Assembly: GCA_002314885.1 (NCBI GenBank)
Contig: DCHT01000066.1
Span: forward strand, 10,116-74,115
Direction of reading: 5' to 3'
DNA length: 64,000 nucleotides
DNA from: Bacteroidales bacterium UBA1745
GTDB taxonomy: Bacteria > Bacteroidota > Bacteroidia > Bacteroidales > UBA932
In this document: in pieces, positions 45,401 through 52,206 of the stretch
How the letters are laid out: each line of letters opens with the position of its first letter
Numbering within the stretch: position 1 is the first letter of the stretch
Notes under the pieces: model-generated
The model's input: only the letters and a program-made list of their open reading frames with translations
Databases searched by the model: none
What the model was told of the DNA's origin: nothing
Program-made: the position numbers and the translations under genes

Positions 45401-45564
45401 GTCCAGGAACATCCATACATTATACAGTGGACGGTTCAGAACCTCTTATTACTTCTTCTGTTGCCACTGAAGCGATAGCTGTTGGCAAGGATGTCGAAGT
45501 ACGGGCCCGTGCTTTTGACAAAGACGGCCGTCCTATAGGTACAACAAGCGTAAAAGTATTCTAG
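42472..45564 (+). CDS. Fusion lipoprotein: neutral-ceramidase-like amidase domain plus GH20 beta-N-acetylhexosaminidase
   Basis: A 1030-residue lipoprotein (MKISRVILILLMALSLVACS). Residues about 30-430 resemble the neutral/alkaline ceramidase catalytic domain: the zinc ligands appear to be kept in LHCIHTHSSPRCGG (His), NLACHPVCMGP (His), TQGESFCEYQQAAR (Glu) and GYTNGQNSYLPSEH (Tyr). Residues about 450-960 form GH20: a GH20b N-terminal domain, MFHWHLTEDQGWRIEIKQYP, EIELPGHSSAA and the Asp-Glu catalytic pair in YHFGGDECPKTAW. A chitobiase-type C-terminal domain ends with IHYTVDGSEPL. The fusion suggests one enzyme cuts an amide next to an N-acetylhexosamine, as in sugar-peptide junctions of cell-wall polymers; this is inference. 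A simple ceramide substrate seems less likely in this context. Confidence 0.85.
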   Translation: MKISRVILILLMALSLVACSGKAMLRCNYSEADITTTEEEHTTLAGFAARTSLSTTVHHRLYSHCLVVTDGQQKVCIISNDMMEISPDLSLEIRTAIAEQSGLPLDHILLHCIHTHSSPRCGGSAAQPGGSNYSFKTRMVERVVANAVSTITNDGAFVPFKMEIGKAQTSINGNRCEKDGPCDHDVYVARLKDRKGKTIVSIMNLACHPVCMGPRSYLISSDYSGIAADRLKNEWGGSVMQFTGAAGNMDPVRGPKDFEYAEECGNCLADSLLNIVFTPVKPQGKLSLSTNVAELPYRINKVTPEAVKSHADSLVKASTNFPRFARDVRGWEDEILARFENGEVKSKLDFNMEAVNIDGILFFFTQGESFCEYQQAARAAFPGETIFFAGYTNGQNSYLPSEHAFVFKKGYEYEIEQMHVYIKAPYPLSSSMPRTFLEGIKKTINMVREIPAEYGIVPQPRVLVPAKGSFRLNRSTGYAVEAADSLFEEVAADFAQQIKTVSGISLKSNDKIVFREIDGIGPEAYRLLVSPDSIVIEASSPAGAYYAVQSIYQLLPSSVYGKSKASGVSWTVPCCKIEDEPCFSYRGLLLDCGRYFYEKEDVMDFIDAMAMHKLNMFHWHLTEDQGWRIEIKQYPRLTEVGAWRSETAGYKGEGDGKPHGGFYTQDDIREIVEYARHRHVTVVPEIELPGHSSAAIAAYPYLSCTPDEPKEVATRWGVKEDVYIPSPGTVKFLEDVFSEVLELFPSEYYHFGGDECPKTAWRNSDYCRRFAKENGLSSVDDIQDWFTSHFAAYLKEHGKTVIGWDEILDGPSAQEAVAISYRGHAPASRAIRRGIKCILAPNRWAYLDNPQTELENNGDYHIFMPLSKVYSYYPQVDSLVDLSRKYIIGFEGCVWGEHIPDYDRVEYMTWPRAAAIAENAWTAVENKNWDSFRCRMLKDFSRLDAEEVGYCKSFWDVIYRYDNRNGYPRSVVMECNCPGTSIHYTVDGSEPLITSSVATEAIAVGKDVEVRARAFDKDGRPIGTTSVKVF

Positions 45565-45565
45565 G

Positions 45566-47404
45566 ATGAAAAGATTTTCGGTTTTCATAGTTGTTTTGCT
45601 GTCAATCCTTGCTTCTTGTGCGAGAAGACAAGAAGCAGGAATTGTCAGTGTTATTCCTGAGCCTCAGCATTTGGAACTGCAATCAGGCAGTTTTCAGGTG
45701 AATCCAAGGACTATGATTGTCATTCCTGAAATGAATGACGAGACGAGACGTATTGCAGCATTCCTGAATGAGAGATTCTCTGCTGCAGCTGGCTTTGAGA
45801 TGAAAGTCACTGATGAGATGACAAGCGAACCGGCGATTTTTTTCATGAACTCCGGATTGGCTCATGAGGAATATGCAATCGTTGTTGAACCTAAGAGAAT
45901 AGTCGTTGAATATGGTGACGGCGCTGGTGCTTTCTATGCCGTTCAGACGCTGCTTCAGCTTCTTCCTTCTCAGATATATTCTTCTGATAGGGTTCGAGGC
46001 ATCAAATGGACTCTCCCGTGCTGTTCTATCGAGGACAAGCCTCGATTCAAATATAGAGGAATGCATCTCGATGTATGCCTTCACTTCTTTGATATGGATT
46101 TCCTGAAGAGATACATTGACTTGATGGCGATGCATAAGGTGAATGTGTTCCACTGGCACCTAACTGAAGATCAGGGATGGAGACTCGAAATCAAGAAATA
46201 TCCTCTTCTAACCGAAAAAGGCCAATGGCGTAAGGAAACTGTCATTGGAACTCTTGCATCCGGTTACTATGATGGCAAGCCTCACGGTGGATTCTATTCT
46301 CAGGATGAAGTTAGAGAACTTGTCCAATATGCTGCAGAGCGCTATGTCACAATCGTTCCTGAAATAGAAATGCCAGGTCATGCTCTCGCTGCAATCGCTT
46401 GCTATCCTGAGCTTTCCTGCGGTCTTGAGGATACTTATGAGACGGCAACGAAGTGGGGAGTGTTCAAGCAGGTATACTGCCCTAAGGACGAGACTTTCAA
46501 ATTCCTTGAAGATGTCTTTGATGAAGTCTTCGAATTGTTCCCAAGCAAGCTTGTACACGTTGGCGGCGACGAATGCCCAAAGGCTTCCTGGAAGAAGTGC
46601 GAGCATTGTCAGAAGCTCATCAAGGATCTTGGGCTGAAGGATGAATTTGAACTTCAGAGCTGGTTTATTACCCGTATGGAAAAATATATCAACTCAAAGG
46701 GACACGAAATCATTGGTTGGGATGAAATTCTCCAAGGTGGTCTTGCTCCAAATGCCAAGGTTATGAGTTGGCTTGGTGAGGAAGGCGGAATCAAAGCTGC
46801 GAAACAGCATCACGAGGTGGTGATGGCTCCATACCCTAAGTACTATCTTGATTACTGGCAGGCAGATCCTGAGTCTGAACCTCTTGCAATGGGCGGACCT
46901 ACAACGCTTAGGACAATGTATGAATATAATCCTGTTCCTGAGGTACTTACGCCTGAAGAGCAGAAATATATCATAGGTGTCGAGGGGTGCGTATGGACTG
47001 AATATATGCCAACCCCTGCAAGAGTTGAGTATATGGCTTATCCTCGTATGGCTGCTATTGCTGAAGCTGGTTGGACAAACGAGGAACGTAAGAACTGGGA
47101 GGGCTTTGCTTGTCGTCTTGAGACTCAGTTCGCTCGTTATGATGAGATTGACCTTGACTATTGCAAGGCTTTCTATAATCCGTTCATAGAACTCCACAAG
47201 GATGGACCTTATGACAAGATCGTCACTATCTCAGTGGATGTTCCTGGGGCAGAAATCAGATATACGGTTGACGGTACTGAGCCAAGCATCAATTCCGCAT
47301 TATATGAGCTTCCGTTTGTGTTGACGCCTCAGCAAGTAGTCAAGGCATCGGCTTTCCGTAATGGAAAACAGGTCGGCAAAACAATGTATAAAACCTATAA
47401 ATAA
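45566..47404 (+). CDS. GH20 beta-N-acetylhexosaminidase, lipoprotein
   Basis: A 612-residue lipoprotein (MKRFSVFIVVLLSILASCAR, lipobox ASC). A GH20b domain precedes the barrel, with AGAFYAVQTLLQLLPSQI, KYRGMHLDVCLHFFDMDF and VFHWHLTEDQGWRLEIKKYP. The catalytic Asp-Glu pair lies in VHVGGDECPKASW, and IIGWDEILQGG and GVEGCVWTEYMPTP follow. The C-terminal domain carries EIRYTVDGTEPS. It removes terminal beta-linked GlcNAc or GalNAc by substrate-assisted catalysis. It resembles the GH20 half of the preceding gene, suggesting an old duplication, and starts one base after it. Two GH20 enzymes in a row point to a substrate with repeated beta-N-acetylhexosamine units. Confidence 0.94.
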   Translation: MKRFSVFIVVLLSILASCARRQEAGIVSVIPEPQHLELQSGSFQVNPRTMIVIPEMNDETRRIAAFLNERFSAAAGFEMKVTDEMTSEPAIFFMNSGLAHEEYAIVVEPKRIVVEYGDGAGAFYAVQTLLQLLPSQIYSSDRVRGIKWTLPCCSIEDKPRFKYRGMHLDVCLHFFDMDFLKRYIDLMAMHKVNVFHWHLTEDQGWRLEIKKYPLLTEKGQWRKETVIGTLASGYYDGKPHGGFYSQDEVRELVQYAAERYVTIVPEIEMPGHALAAIACYPELSCGLEDTYETATKWGVFKQVYCPKDETFKFLEDVFDEVFELFPSKLVHVGGDECPKASWKKCEHCQKLIKDLGLKDEFELQSWFITRMEKYINSKGHEIIGWDEILQGGLAPNAKVMSWLGEEGGIKAAKQHHEVVMAPYPKYYLDYWQADPESEPLAMGGPTTLRTMYEYNPVPEVLTPEEQKYIIGVEGCVWTEYMPTPARVEYMAYPRMAAIAEAGWTNEERKNWEGFACRLETQFARYDEIDLDYCKAFYNPFIELHKDGPYDKIVTISVDVPGAEIRYTVDGTEPSINSALYELPFVLTPQQVVKASAFRNGKQVGKTMYKTYK

Positions 47405-47410
47405 AAGAAT

Positions 47411-48238
47411 ATGGCATTAAGAGTTACAGAACAGCCATCTCTCTATCACGATATGGAGAAGAAGACTGTCGCGGAGATTCTTCGCGAAATCAATGAGGAG
47501 GACAAGAAGGTTACCCTTGCTATCCAGCAGGTGCTTCCAGACATCGAAAAGCTCGTGACAGCAATTGAAAACAAGCTGCGCGAAGGCGGACGTATGTTCT
47601 ATCTGGGAGCTGGAACAGGAGGAAAACTTGGAGTCCTCGACGTTCTTGAGGTACCGAACACTTACGGTGTGGATCCTGAGTGCTGGCAGGCAGTTCTTGC
47701 AGGCGGAGTTGAAAACCTCGTCCTTGACCTCGAAGAGGCAGAGGATGATGTTGACGAAGGCTGGAGAACCCTCGTTGATAAGCATCACATCACATCCAAG
47801 GATATCGTAGTCGGTATTTCGGCCAGTGGTAATACTCCTTATGTCCTCGCTGCTCTCAAGGCTTGTCGCGAGCACGGAGTTCCTACAGGTTCATTCGTCA
47901 ACAACCCTCAGTCTCCAATATCTGATTATTCAGATTATCCAGTGGAGATTGTGATGGGACCGGAGTACATCACCGGCAGTACCCGTATGAAGAGCGGTAC
48001 ATCCCAGAAGCTTATGTGTGATATGATCAGTACTGCTGTAATGATTCGTCTCGGAAGAGTTGAGGACAACAGGATGGTCAATGCCAATCTCATCAACAAC
48101 AAGGTCATCGATCGTCTTACTCGTACTATGGTCGAAAGAAATCCTTCGCTCAGTTATGACGTGTGTCAGGCTGCAATCGTCAAATGCGGAGGACTCAAGA
48201 AAGCGGAAGCTTACCTTGCAGAAAACGGAACTATTTAA
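47411..48238 (+). CDS. murQ: MurQ-type SIS-domain protein (N-acetylmuramate-6-phosphate etherase-like)
   Basis: A 275-residue cytosolic SIS protein: FYLGAGTGGKLGVLDVLEVP (P-loop-like phosphosugar site with the catalytic-position Glu), TSKDIVVGISASGNTPYVLA, EYITGSTRMKSGTSQKLMCD and NLINNKVIDRLTRTMVE. MurQ removes the lactyl ether from MurNAc-6-phosphate to yield GlcNAc-6-phosphate. The usual GAGTSGR motif is GAGTGGK here and the protein is some 20 residues shorter than E. coli MurQ. It lies between GH20 and surface-binding genes, with a BadF-type sugar kinase further down, the same functions found in the Tannerella forsythia MurNAc route. The lactyl substrate itself would point to bacterial murein; a modified specificity is an alternative. 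Confidence 0.88.
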   Translation: MALRVTEQPSLYHDMEKKTVAEILREINEEDKKVTLAIQQVLPDIEKLVTAIENKLREGGRMFYLGAGTGGKLGVLDVLEVPNTYGVDPECWQAVLAGGVENLVLDLEEAEDDVDEGWRTLVDKHHITSKDIVVGISASGNTPYVLAALKACREHGVPTGSFVNNPQSPISDYSDYPVEIVMGPEYITGSTRMKSGTSQKLMCDMISTAVMIRLGRVEDNRMVNANLINNKVIDRLTRTMVERNPSLSYDVCQAAIVKCGGLKKAEAYLAENGTI

Positions 48239-48263
48239 TTAACAACACTATATGTTTAATATT

Positions 48264-51197
48264 ATGAAGAAGATCTATTCAATTATCTTAGCGGCATCCG
48301 TCCTTGCACTTGCATTGACAGGTTGTAACAAGCCGGAGCCAACTCCAGGTCCTTCAAAGGGTGAGTCTCTCAAGAGCAACGAACTCATTGAGGCTGTCTG
48401 TGAATTCTACGAGACGTGGGAAGCAACCAGGACAACTCCTGAGCAATTCACTGTCGGTACTGCAACTCTTAATTTATCTGAGTTCCTGTATGCTGAGGCT
48501 GCGCAGCTTGTAAATCTCGCTGCTGGTAACAGTGGTGATGTAAAGTATGAAAGCTGCAAGGCTGCAACAAATCCTGATCGCGACAGTTATGACAAGACGG
48601 AAATAGATGTTAAGAATGGTCCTGCTGACGGAAAGGGTGTCAAGGAAGATATCGTTACTATAGCAGAACGTATTATTGCAGCAGCAAAAGAAAAGAGCCA
48701 GATTCCAAACCAGACCCTTGTCTATAGAGGTTCTGACGCCCTTGCATTCAGCACAAACCGTGCTGTTGTCACAATCGCCCGTACAATTGCTGCGTATGCT
48801 GAGACTGGCAAGCTTCCTGAGACAGTTTCTGTAGAGTACCTTGGTGCGACCACTTCACTCAAGGCTTTTGCTGAGGGTTTTGTGAAATTCCTTGATGTTT
48901 GGGAGAATAACGTTGCCGATAAGCTTAGCGCTGATGGTTCACACTGTTCTGCAAATAACAATGCTTGGGAAAGAGTTCACTACATTCCGGTACCTTATGT
49001 TGATAACGCATACAACAACAACGGCAAGGACCAGTATACTACAACCGAGTTCTATACTTTTGAGATCGAAGGCGAAACCTACACTTCAAACAAGTGCTGG
49101 GAAATTGCAATCCGTGGTCTCCTCGATCTTTGTACCTTGGAAGGAAATGATTTCCTCGCAACAATGGACGACCGTAACAAGGCATACACTCTTGGAGACG
49201 GTCTGTCACTCTATTCAGCACCTATTCGCAAGGCATCTGATGCTAACCAGTGGGGTGCATATCCTTGGTATGAGAACTCAAATGACGGTGTTGCTCCTGT
49301 TCAGAAGAACGGTGAAGCTGTAACTGAGGTTGATATCAACTTCATCCTCAAGTGTGGCTCCTGGCATGTAGTCAGAGCCTTCATCGCTGTCGGTAGCAAC
49401 AATCCTCTTGGAATGATCGGTAACTACCAGCTTTTTGGTACTTCGCCTACTTCTTCTCTTGTCCTCGATGGTTATGAGGGTCAGATTTCTCCAATGCGTG
49501 AGCTTATCATTATGGCTCGTATCTACAAGTACATCCTCAACAACAATATCACTAAGAACGTTTACTCTGCTATCAAGGACGTGAAGTTCGAGTATGATAT
49601 GTACCATCAGGAGCTTCCTATCATTGTTGAGAAGAATACACTTTCATTCGACGCACAGCCAGAGGCTGGTCAGCAGGTCAAGTTCACTGCGACTGAGAAC
49701 TGGACTGCTACTCCTGTTGAATCTTGGATTCATGTAACTCCTACTTCAGGTTCTGCAGGTGAGCAGACTGTCACTGTTACTGTTGACAACAATACTGTCA
49801 ATGAGACTCGTGCCGGCTCAGTTACTCTCGCTGCTGGTGATTACTCTAAGACTGTCGAGGTATCCCAGGCTGCTTACATTGCACCTGCAACCGCTACAAT
49901 CAAGGACTTTGCTAAGGAATATGTGAAACTTCTCGACGTATGGCAGAAAACGACCGGTGATGTCAAGGAATCATATATGACTGAAGCCTACACAGGTGTT
50001 CATTACATTCCTATGGATACTAAGGTTACTGTTGCCGGTGTAGACTACAGCATTCCTCAGGTACTTGAAATTGCAATGCGTAGCTACATGCTTCTCATGG
50101 GTTATGATGGATCAAGCACTACTTCTAAGGGAGCTGGTAACTTCGCTGCTGTAACTCCAGCTACTCTCAACTCTCTCATGCCGACTATCGTTGGATACGA
50201 CTATGCTAGCTGGTATATGGAGACTACAGGTAACGGTGGTCCAATCTATTACCAGGGCCAGGCAAATAAAGTTACTCTCGGTTTGCTTGAGAACTACAGT
50301 GAAAGAAATGTGAACTTTGCTTCTAGCAATGACAACAAGTGGGCAAATGTTGCTGGTTACAACAATTCAAGATACACTGCAGACTTCACTGGTTGCTTCA
50401 TCCCAGGCCGTGCACAGATGGCATTCCTCAACTTCTTCAAGTATATGCTTGACAACAACCTTGATTCCATTAATTACGCTGACAACGTGGATCTCGTCGT
50501 TAATTGCACACTTTGGGGTGTAAAGGCTTATGATGATCCACTTGCACCGGCTGATCCTACAATCAAGGACTTTGCAAAAGAGTATGTAAAGCTTCTTGAC
50601 GTATGGCAGGCTACTACTGGCAATGTCGAAATTTATACAGATGTCAAATACGAGAATGTTCATTACATTCCTATGGATTCCAAGGTAACAGTCGCTGGAA
50701 CTGATTACAGCGTATCACAATGCCTTGAAATTGCTATGCGCAGTTATATGCTTCTTATGGGTTATGATGGAAGCAGCACTACTTCAAAGGGCGCAGGTAA
50801 CTTCGCTGCTGTAACTCCAGCTACACTTGATACTGTTATCCCAACTATTGTTGGCTACGGATTTAACTGGTGGTATATGGAAACTACTGGAAACGGTGGT
50901 CCTATCCGTTATAAGAACGAAGCCAACAAGGTAACTGTTGGTATGCTTGAGAACTACAGTGAAAGAAACGTTAACTTTGCTTCCAGCAATGACAACAAGT
51001 GGGCAAATACCGCCGGTTACAACAATGCCAGATATACTGCTGATTTTTCTGGCTGTTTCATCCCTGGCCGTGCTCAGATGGCATTCCTTAACTTCTATAA
51101 GTATATGCTTGACAACAATCTCAATGCTATTACATTCGCAGATAATAAAGACCTTGTTGTTGCTTGTACTCTTTGGGGTGTAGAAACTTACGACTAA
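48264..51197 (+). CDS. Surface lipoprotein with three pseudomurein-binding-repeat-like modules and a BACON domain
   Basis: A 977-residue lipoprotein (MKKIYSIILAASVLALALTG, lipobox TGC). Residues 36-90 read like a pseudomurein-binding repeat: helix, P-x-x-V/F-V-G strand, L-S/x-x-FLY helix (TPEQFTVGTATLNLSEFLYA). A second such stretch is VVTIARTIAAYAETGKLPET. Residues about 208-450 are a diverged copy of a 220-residue module, residues about 453-540 a BACON domain (WIHVTPTSGSAGEQTVTVTV), and residues about 545-764 and 766-977 two nearly identical copies (shared LEIAMRSYMLLMGYDGSSTT). No catalytic motif is visible. It probably binds the polymer at the cell surface. The repeat call is by pattern and needs a profile search. 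The ATG at 48264 is preferred over one four codons upstream. Confidence 0.65.
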   Translation: MKKIYSIILAASVLALALTGCNKPEPTPGPSKGESLKSNELIEAVCEFYETWEATRTTPEQFTVGTATLNLSEFLYAEAAQLVNLAAGNSGDVKYESCKAATNPDRDSYDKTEIDVKNGPADGKGVKEDIVTIAERIIAAAKEKSQIPNQTLVYRGSDALAFSTNRAVVTIARTIAAYAETGKLPETVSVEYLGATTSLKAFAEGFVKFLDVWENNVADKLSADGSHCSANNNAWERVHYIPVPYVDNAYNNNGKDQYTTTEFYTFEIEGETYTSNKCWEIAIRGLLDLCTLEGNDFLATMDDRNKAYTLGDGLSLYSAPIRKASDANQWGAYPWYENSNDGVAPVQKNGEAVTEVDINFILKCGSWHVVRAFIAVGSNNPLGMIGNYQLFGTSPTSSLVLDGYEGQISPMRELIIMARIYKYILNNNITKNVYSAIKDVKFEYDMYHQELPIIVEKNTLSFDAQPEAGQQVKFTATENWTATPVESWIHVTPTSGSAGEQTVTVTVDNNTVNETRAGSVTLAAGDYSKTVEVSQAAYIAPATATIKDFAKEYVKLLDVWQKTTGDVKESYMTEAYTGVHYIPMDTKVTVAGVDYSIPQVLEIAMRSYMLLMGYDGSSTTSKGAGNFAAVTPATLNSLMPTIVGYDYASWYMETTGNGGPIYYQGQANKVTLGLLENYSERNVNFASSNDNKWANVAGYNNSRYTADFTGCFIPGRAQMAFLNFFKYMLDNNLDSINYADNVDLVVNCTLWGVKAYDDPLAPADPTIKDFAKEYVKLLDVWQATTGNVEIYTDVKYENVHYIPMDSKVTVAGTDYSVSQCLEIAMRSYMLLMGYDGSSTTSKGAGNFAAVTPATLDTVIPTIVGYGFNWWYMETTGNGGPIRYKNEANKVTVGMLENYSERNVNFASSNDNKWANTAGYNNARYTADFSGCFIPGRAQMAFLNFYKYMLDNNLNAITFADNKDLVVACTLWGVETYD
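49896..51193 (+). repeat. Near-identical tandem duplication of a ~660-base coding module
   Basis: Two copies begin at 49896 and 50559 (offset 663 bases), each opening ACAATCAAGGACTTTGC. Long blocks match almost base for base, for example the segment encoding GYDGSSTTSKGAGNFAAVTP and that encoding LLENYSERNVNFASSNDNKW. The high nucleotide identity indicates a recent in-frame duplication inside the binding lipoprotein gene. Confidence 0.9.
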
Positions 51198-51199
51198 TT

Positions 51200-52204
51200 A
51201 TGAAATTCACGGAGCTTTTGCTTTTTGCTGCTCTGCTGGTGACAGCATGCTCAGGCAAGCCTGATTATCCTAAGGATGATCCTTCTCCAGTCCAAAAGGA
51301 GTGGAGGGAAACCTATAATGGTGATCTCTTGCTTGGGCTTGCTGGCTCCTATGACAATTGGGAGTCTACGGGAAAACTTTCAACTGTCATAAAGTGGGAG
51401 GGTGTTTCTGTATTCAATGGCGAATACCTCAGAGCCGGCATCTGTCTTTTCCTGAAGATGCAGGACAATCCTGACTCTTGGATGGACGGGGATGTTGATT
51501 ATCCTAGTGCTACAGTTGCTTTTGTGACAGATGATCCTTTCCTCCCACGAACTATACCTTTTACTATCTTGCAGAAGGCTGTCCGTCAGCAATATGATGC
51601 AATGAATAGCAAGGGCGAAGTAGAAAAGAGGTTCTATGTTGAACCATATAAGGCAGTCATTACCAATACTGCTCTCAATGTTATGCTTTGCCGCGCATTT
51701 GCATACTATAGAGATCACGGTTGCTTCCCGGAAACTATAGATTCGTGGGATGCAAGCTATATACGGTCTACTACCAAATGTCCGGTTGATGCCGCCGAGG
51801 TCAAGGCGGCTCGTGATGAAGCATGGAAGAACGCCGGAGTAACGGAGTCATCGTCAACAAAGGAGAAAGCTGTTGCAATCTTCAATTATGGCCGGGATGT
51901 GTGGGAGTATGAAGGCTATTATAATTCTTCGAAGGGAGCAGTAGGAACAATAAAGGCAAAAGCAGGAAACTGCTGCGATATGTCCCATGCTATCGTTGCA
52001 ATGGCAAGGCTCAGTGGTATTCCCGCAAGGTATTTCCACGCTCAGTGTCAATACTCCAGCGGAGTTGTCGGGCACGTGGTTTCACAACTTATGGTAGATG
52101 ATGTCTGGTTTATGGCAGATGCAACAAACAATTCAAATTCTTTTGGAGAAGTAAGATTTACTTCATATACTGGCGTAGAATATCTTGAGGATCTCCAGTG
52201 GTAA
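51200..52204 (+). CDS. Lipoprotein with pseudomurein-endoisopeptidase-like (C71/transglutaminase-fold) domain
   Basis: A 334-residue lipoprotein (MKFTELLLFAALLVTACSGK). The C-terminal domain (about 222-334) has the transglutaminase/C71 pattern: YYNSSKGAVGTIKAKAGNCC, then DMSHAIVAMARLSGIPARYF, SSGVVGHVVSQLMVDDVWFM and ADATNNSNSFGEV. The presumed triad is Cys258, His292 and Asp307. This wording is very close to what I know of PeiW/PeiP and related methanogen proteins, which cut the Ala-epsilon-Lys isopeptide bond of pseudomurein. The N-terminal part (about 40-215) holds pseudomurein-binding-repeat-like segments (LNVMLCRAFAYYRDHGCFPE), the same combination as PeiW. It is encoded three bases after the repeat lipoprotein. 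A bacterial murein peptidase of the same fold is the alternative. Confidence 0.72.
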   Translation: MKFTELLLFAALLVTACSGKPDYPKDDPSPVQKEWRETYNGDLLLGLAGSYDNWESTGKLSTVIKWEGVSVFNGEYLRAGICLFLKMQDNPDSWMDGDVDYPSATVAFVTDDPFLPRTIPFTILQKAVRQQYDAMNSKGEVEKRFYVEPYKAVITNTALNVMLCRAFAYYRDHGCFPETIDSWDASYIRSTTKCPVDAAEVKAARDEAWKNAGVTESSSTKEKAVAIFNYGRDVWEYEGYYNSSKGAVGTIKAKAGNCCDMSHAIVAMARLSGIPARYFHAQCQYSSGVVGHVVSQLMVDDVWFMADATNNSNSFGEVRFTSYTGVEYLEDLQW

Positions 52205-52206
52205 TT

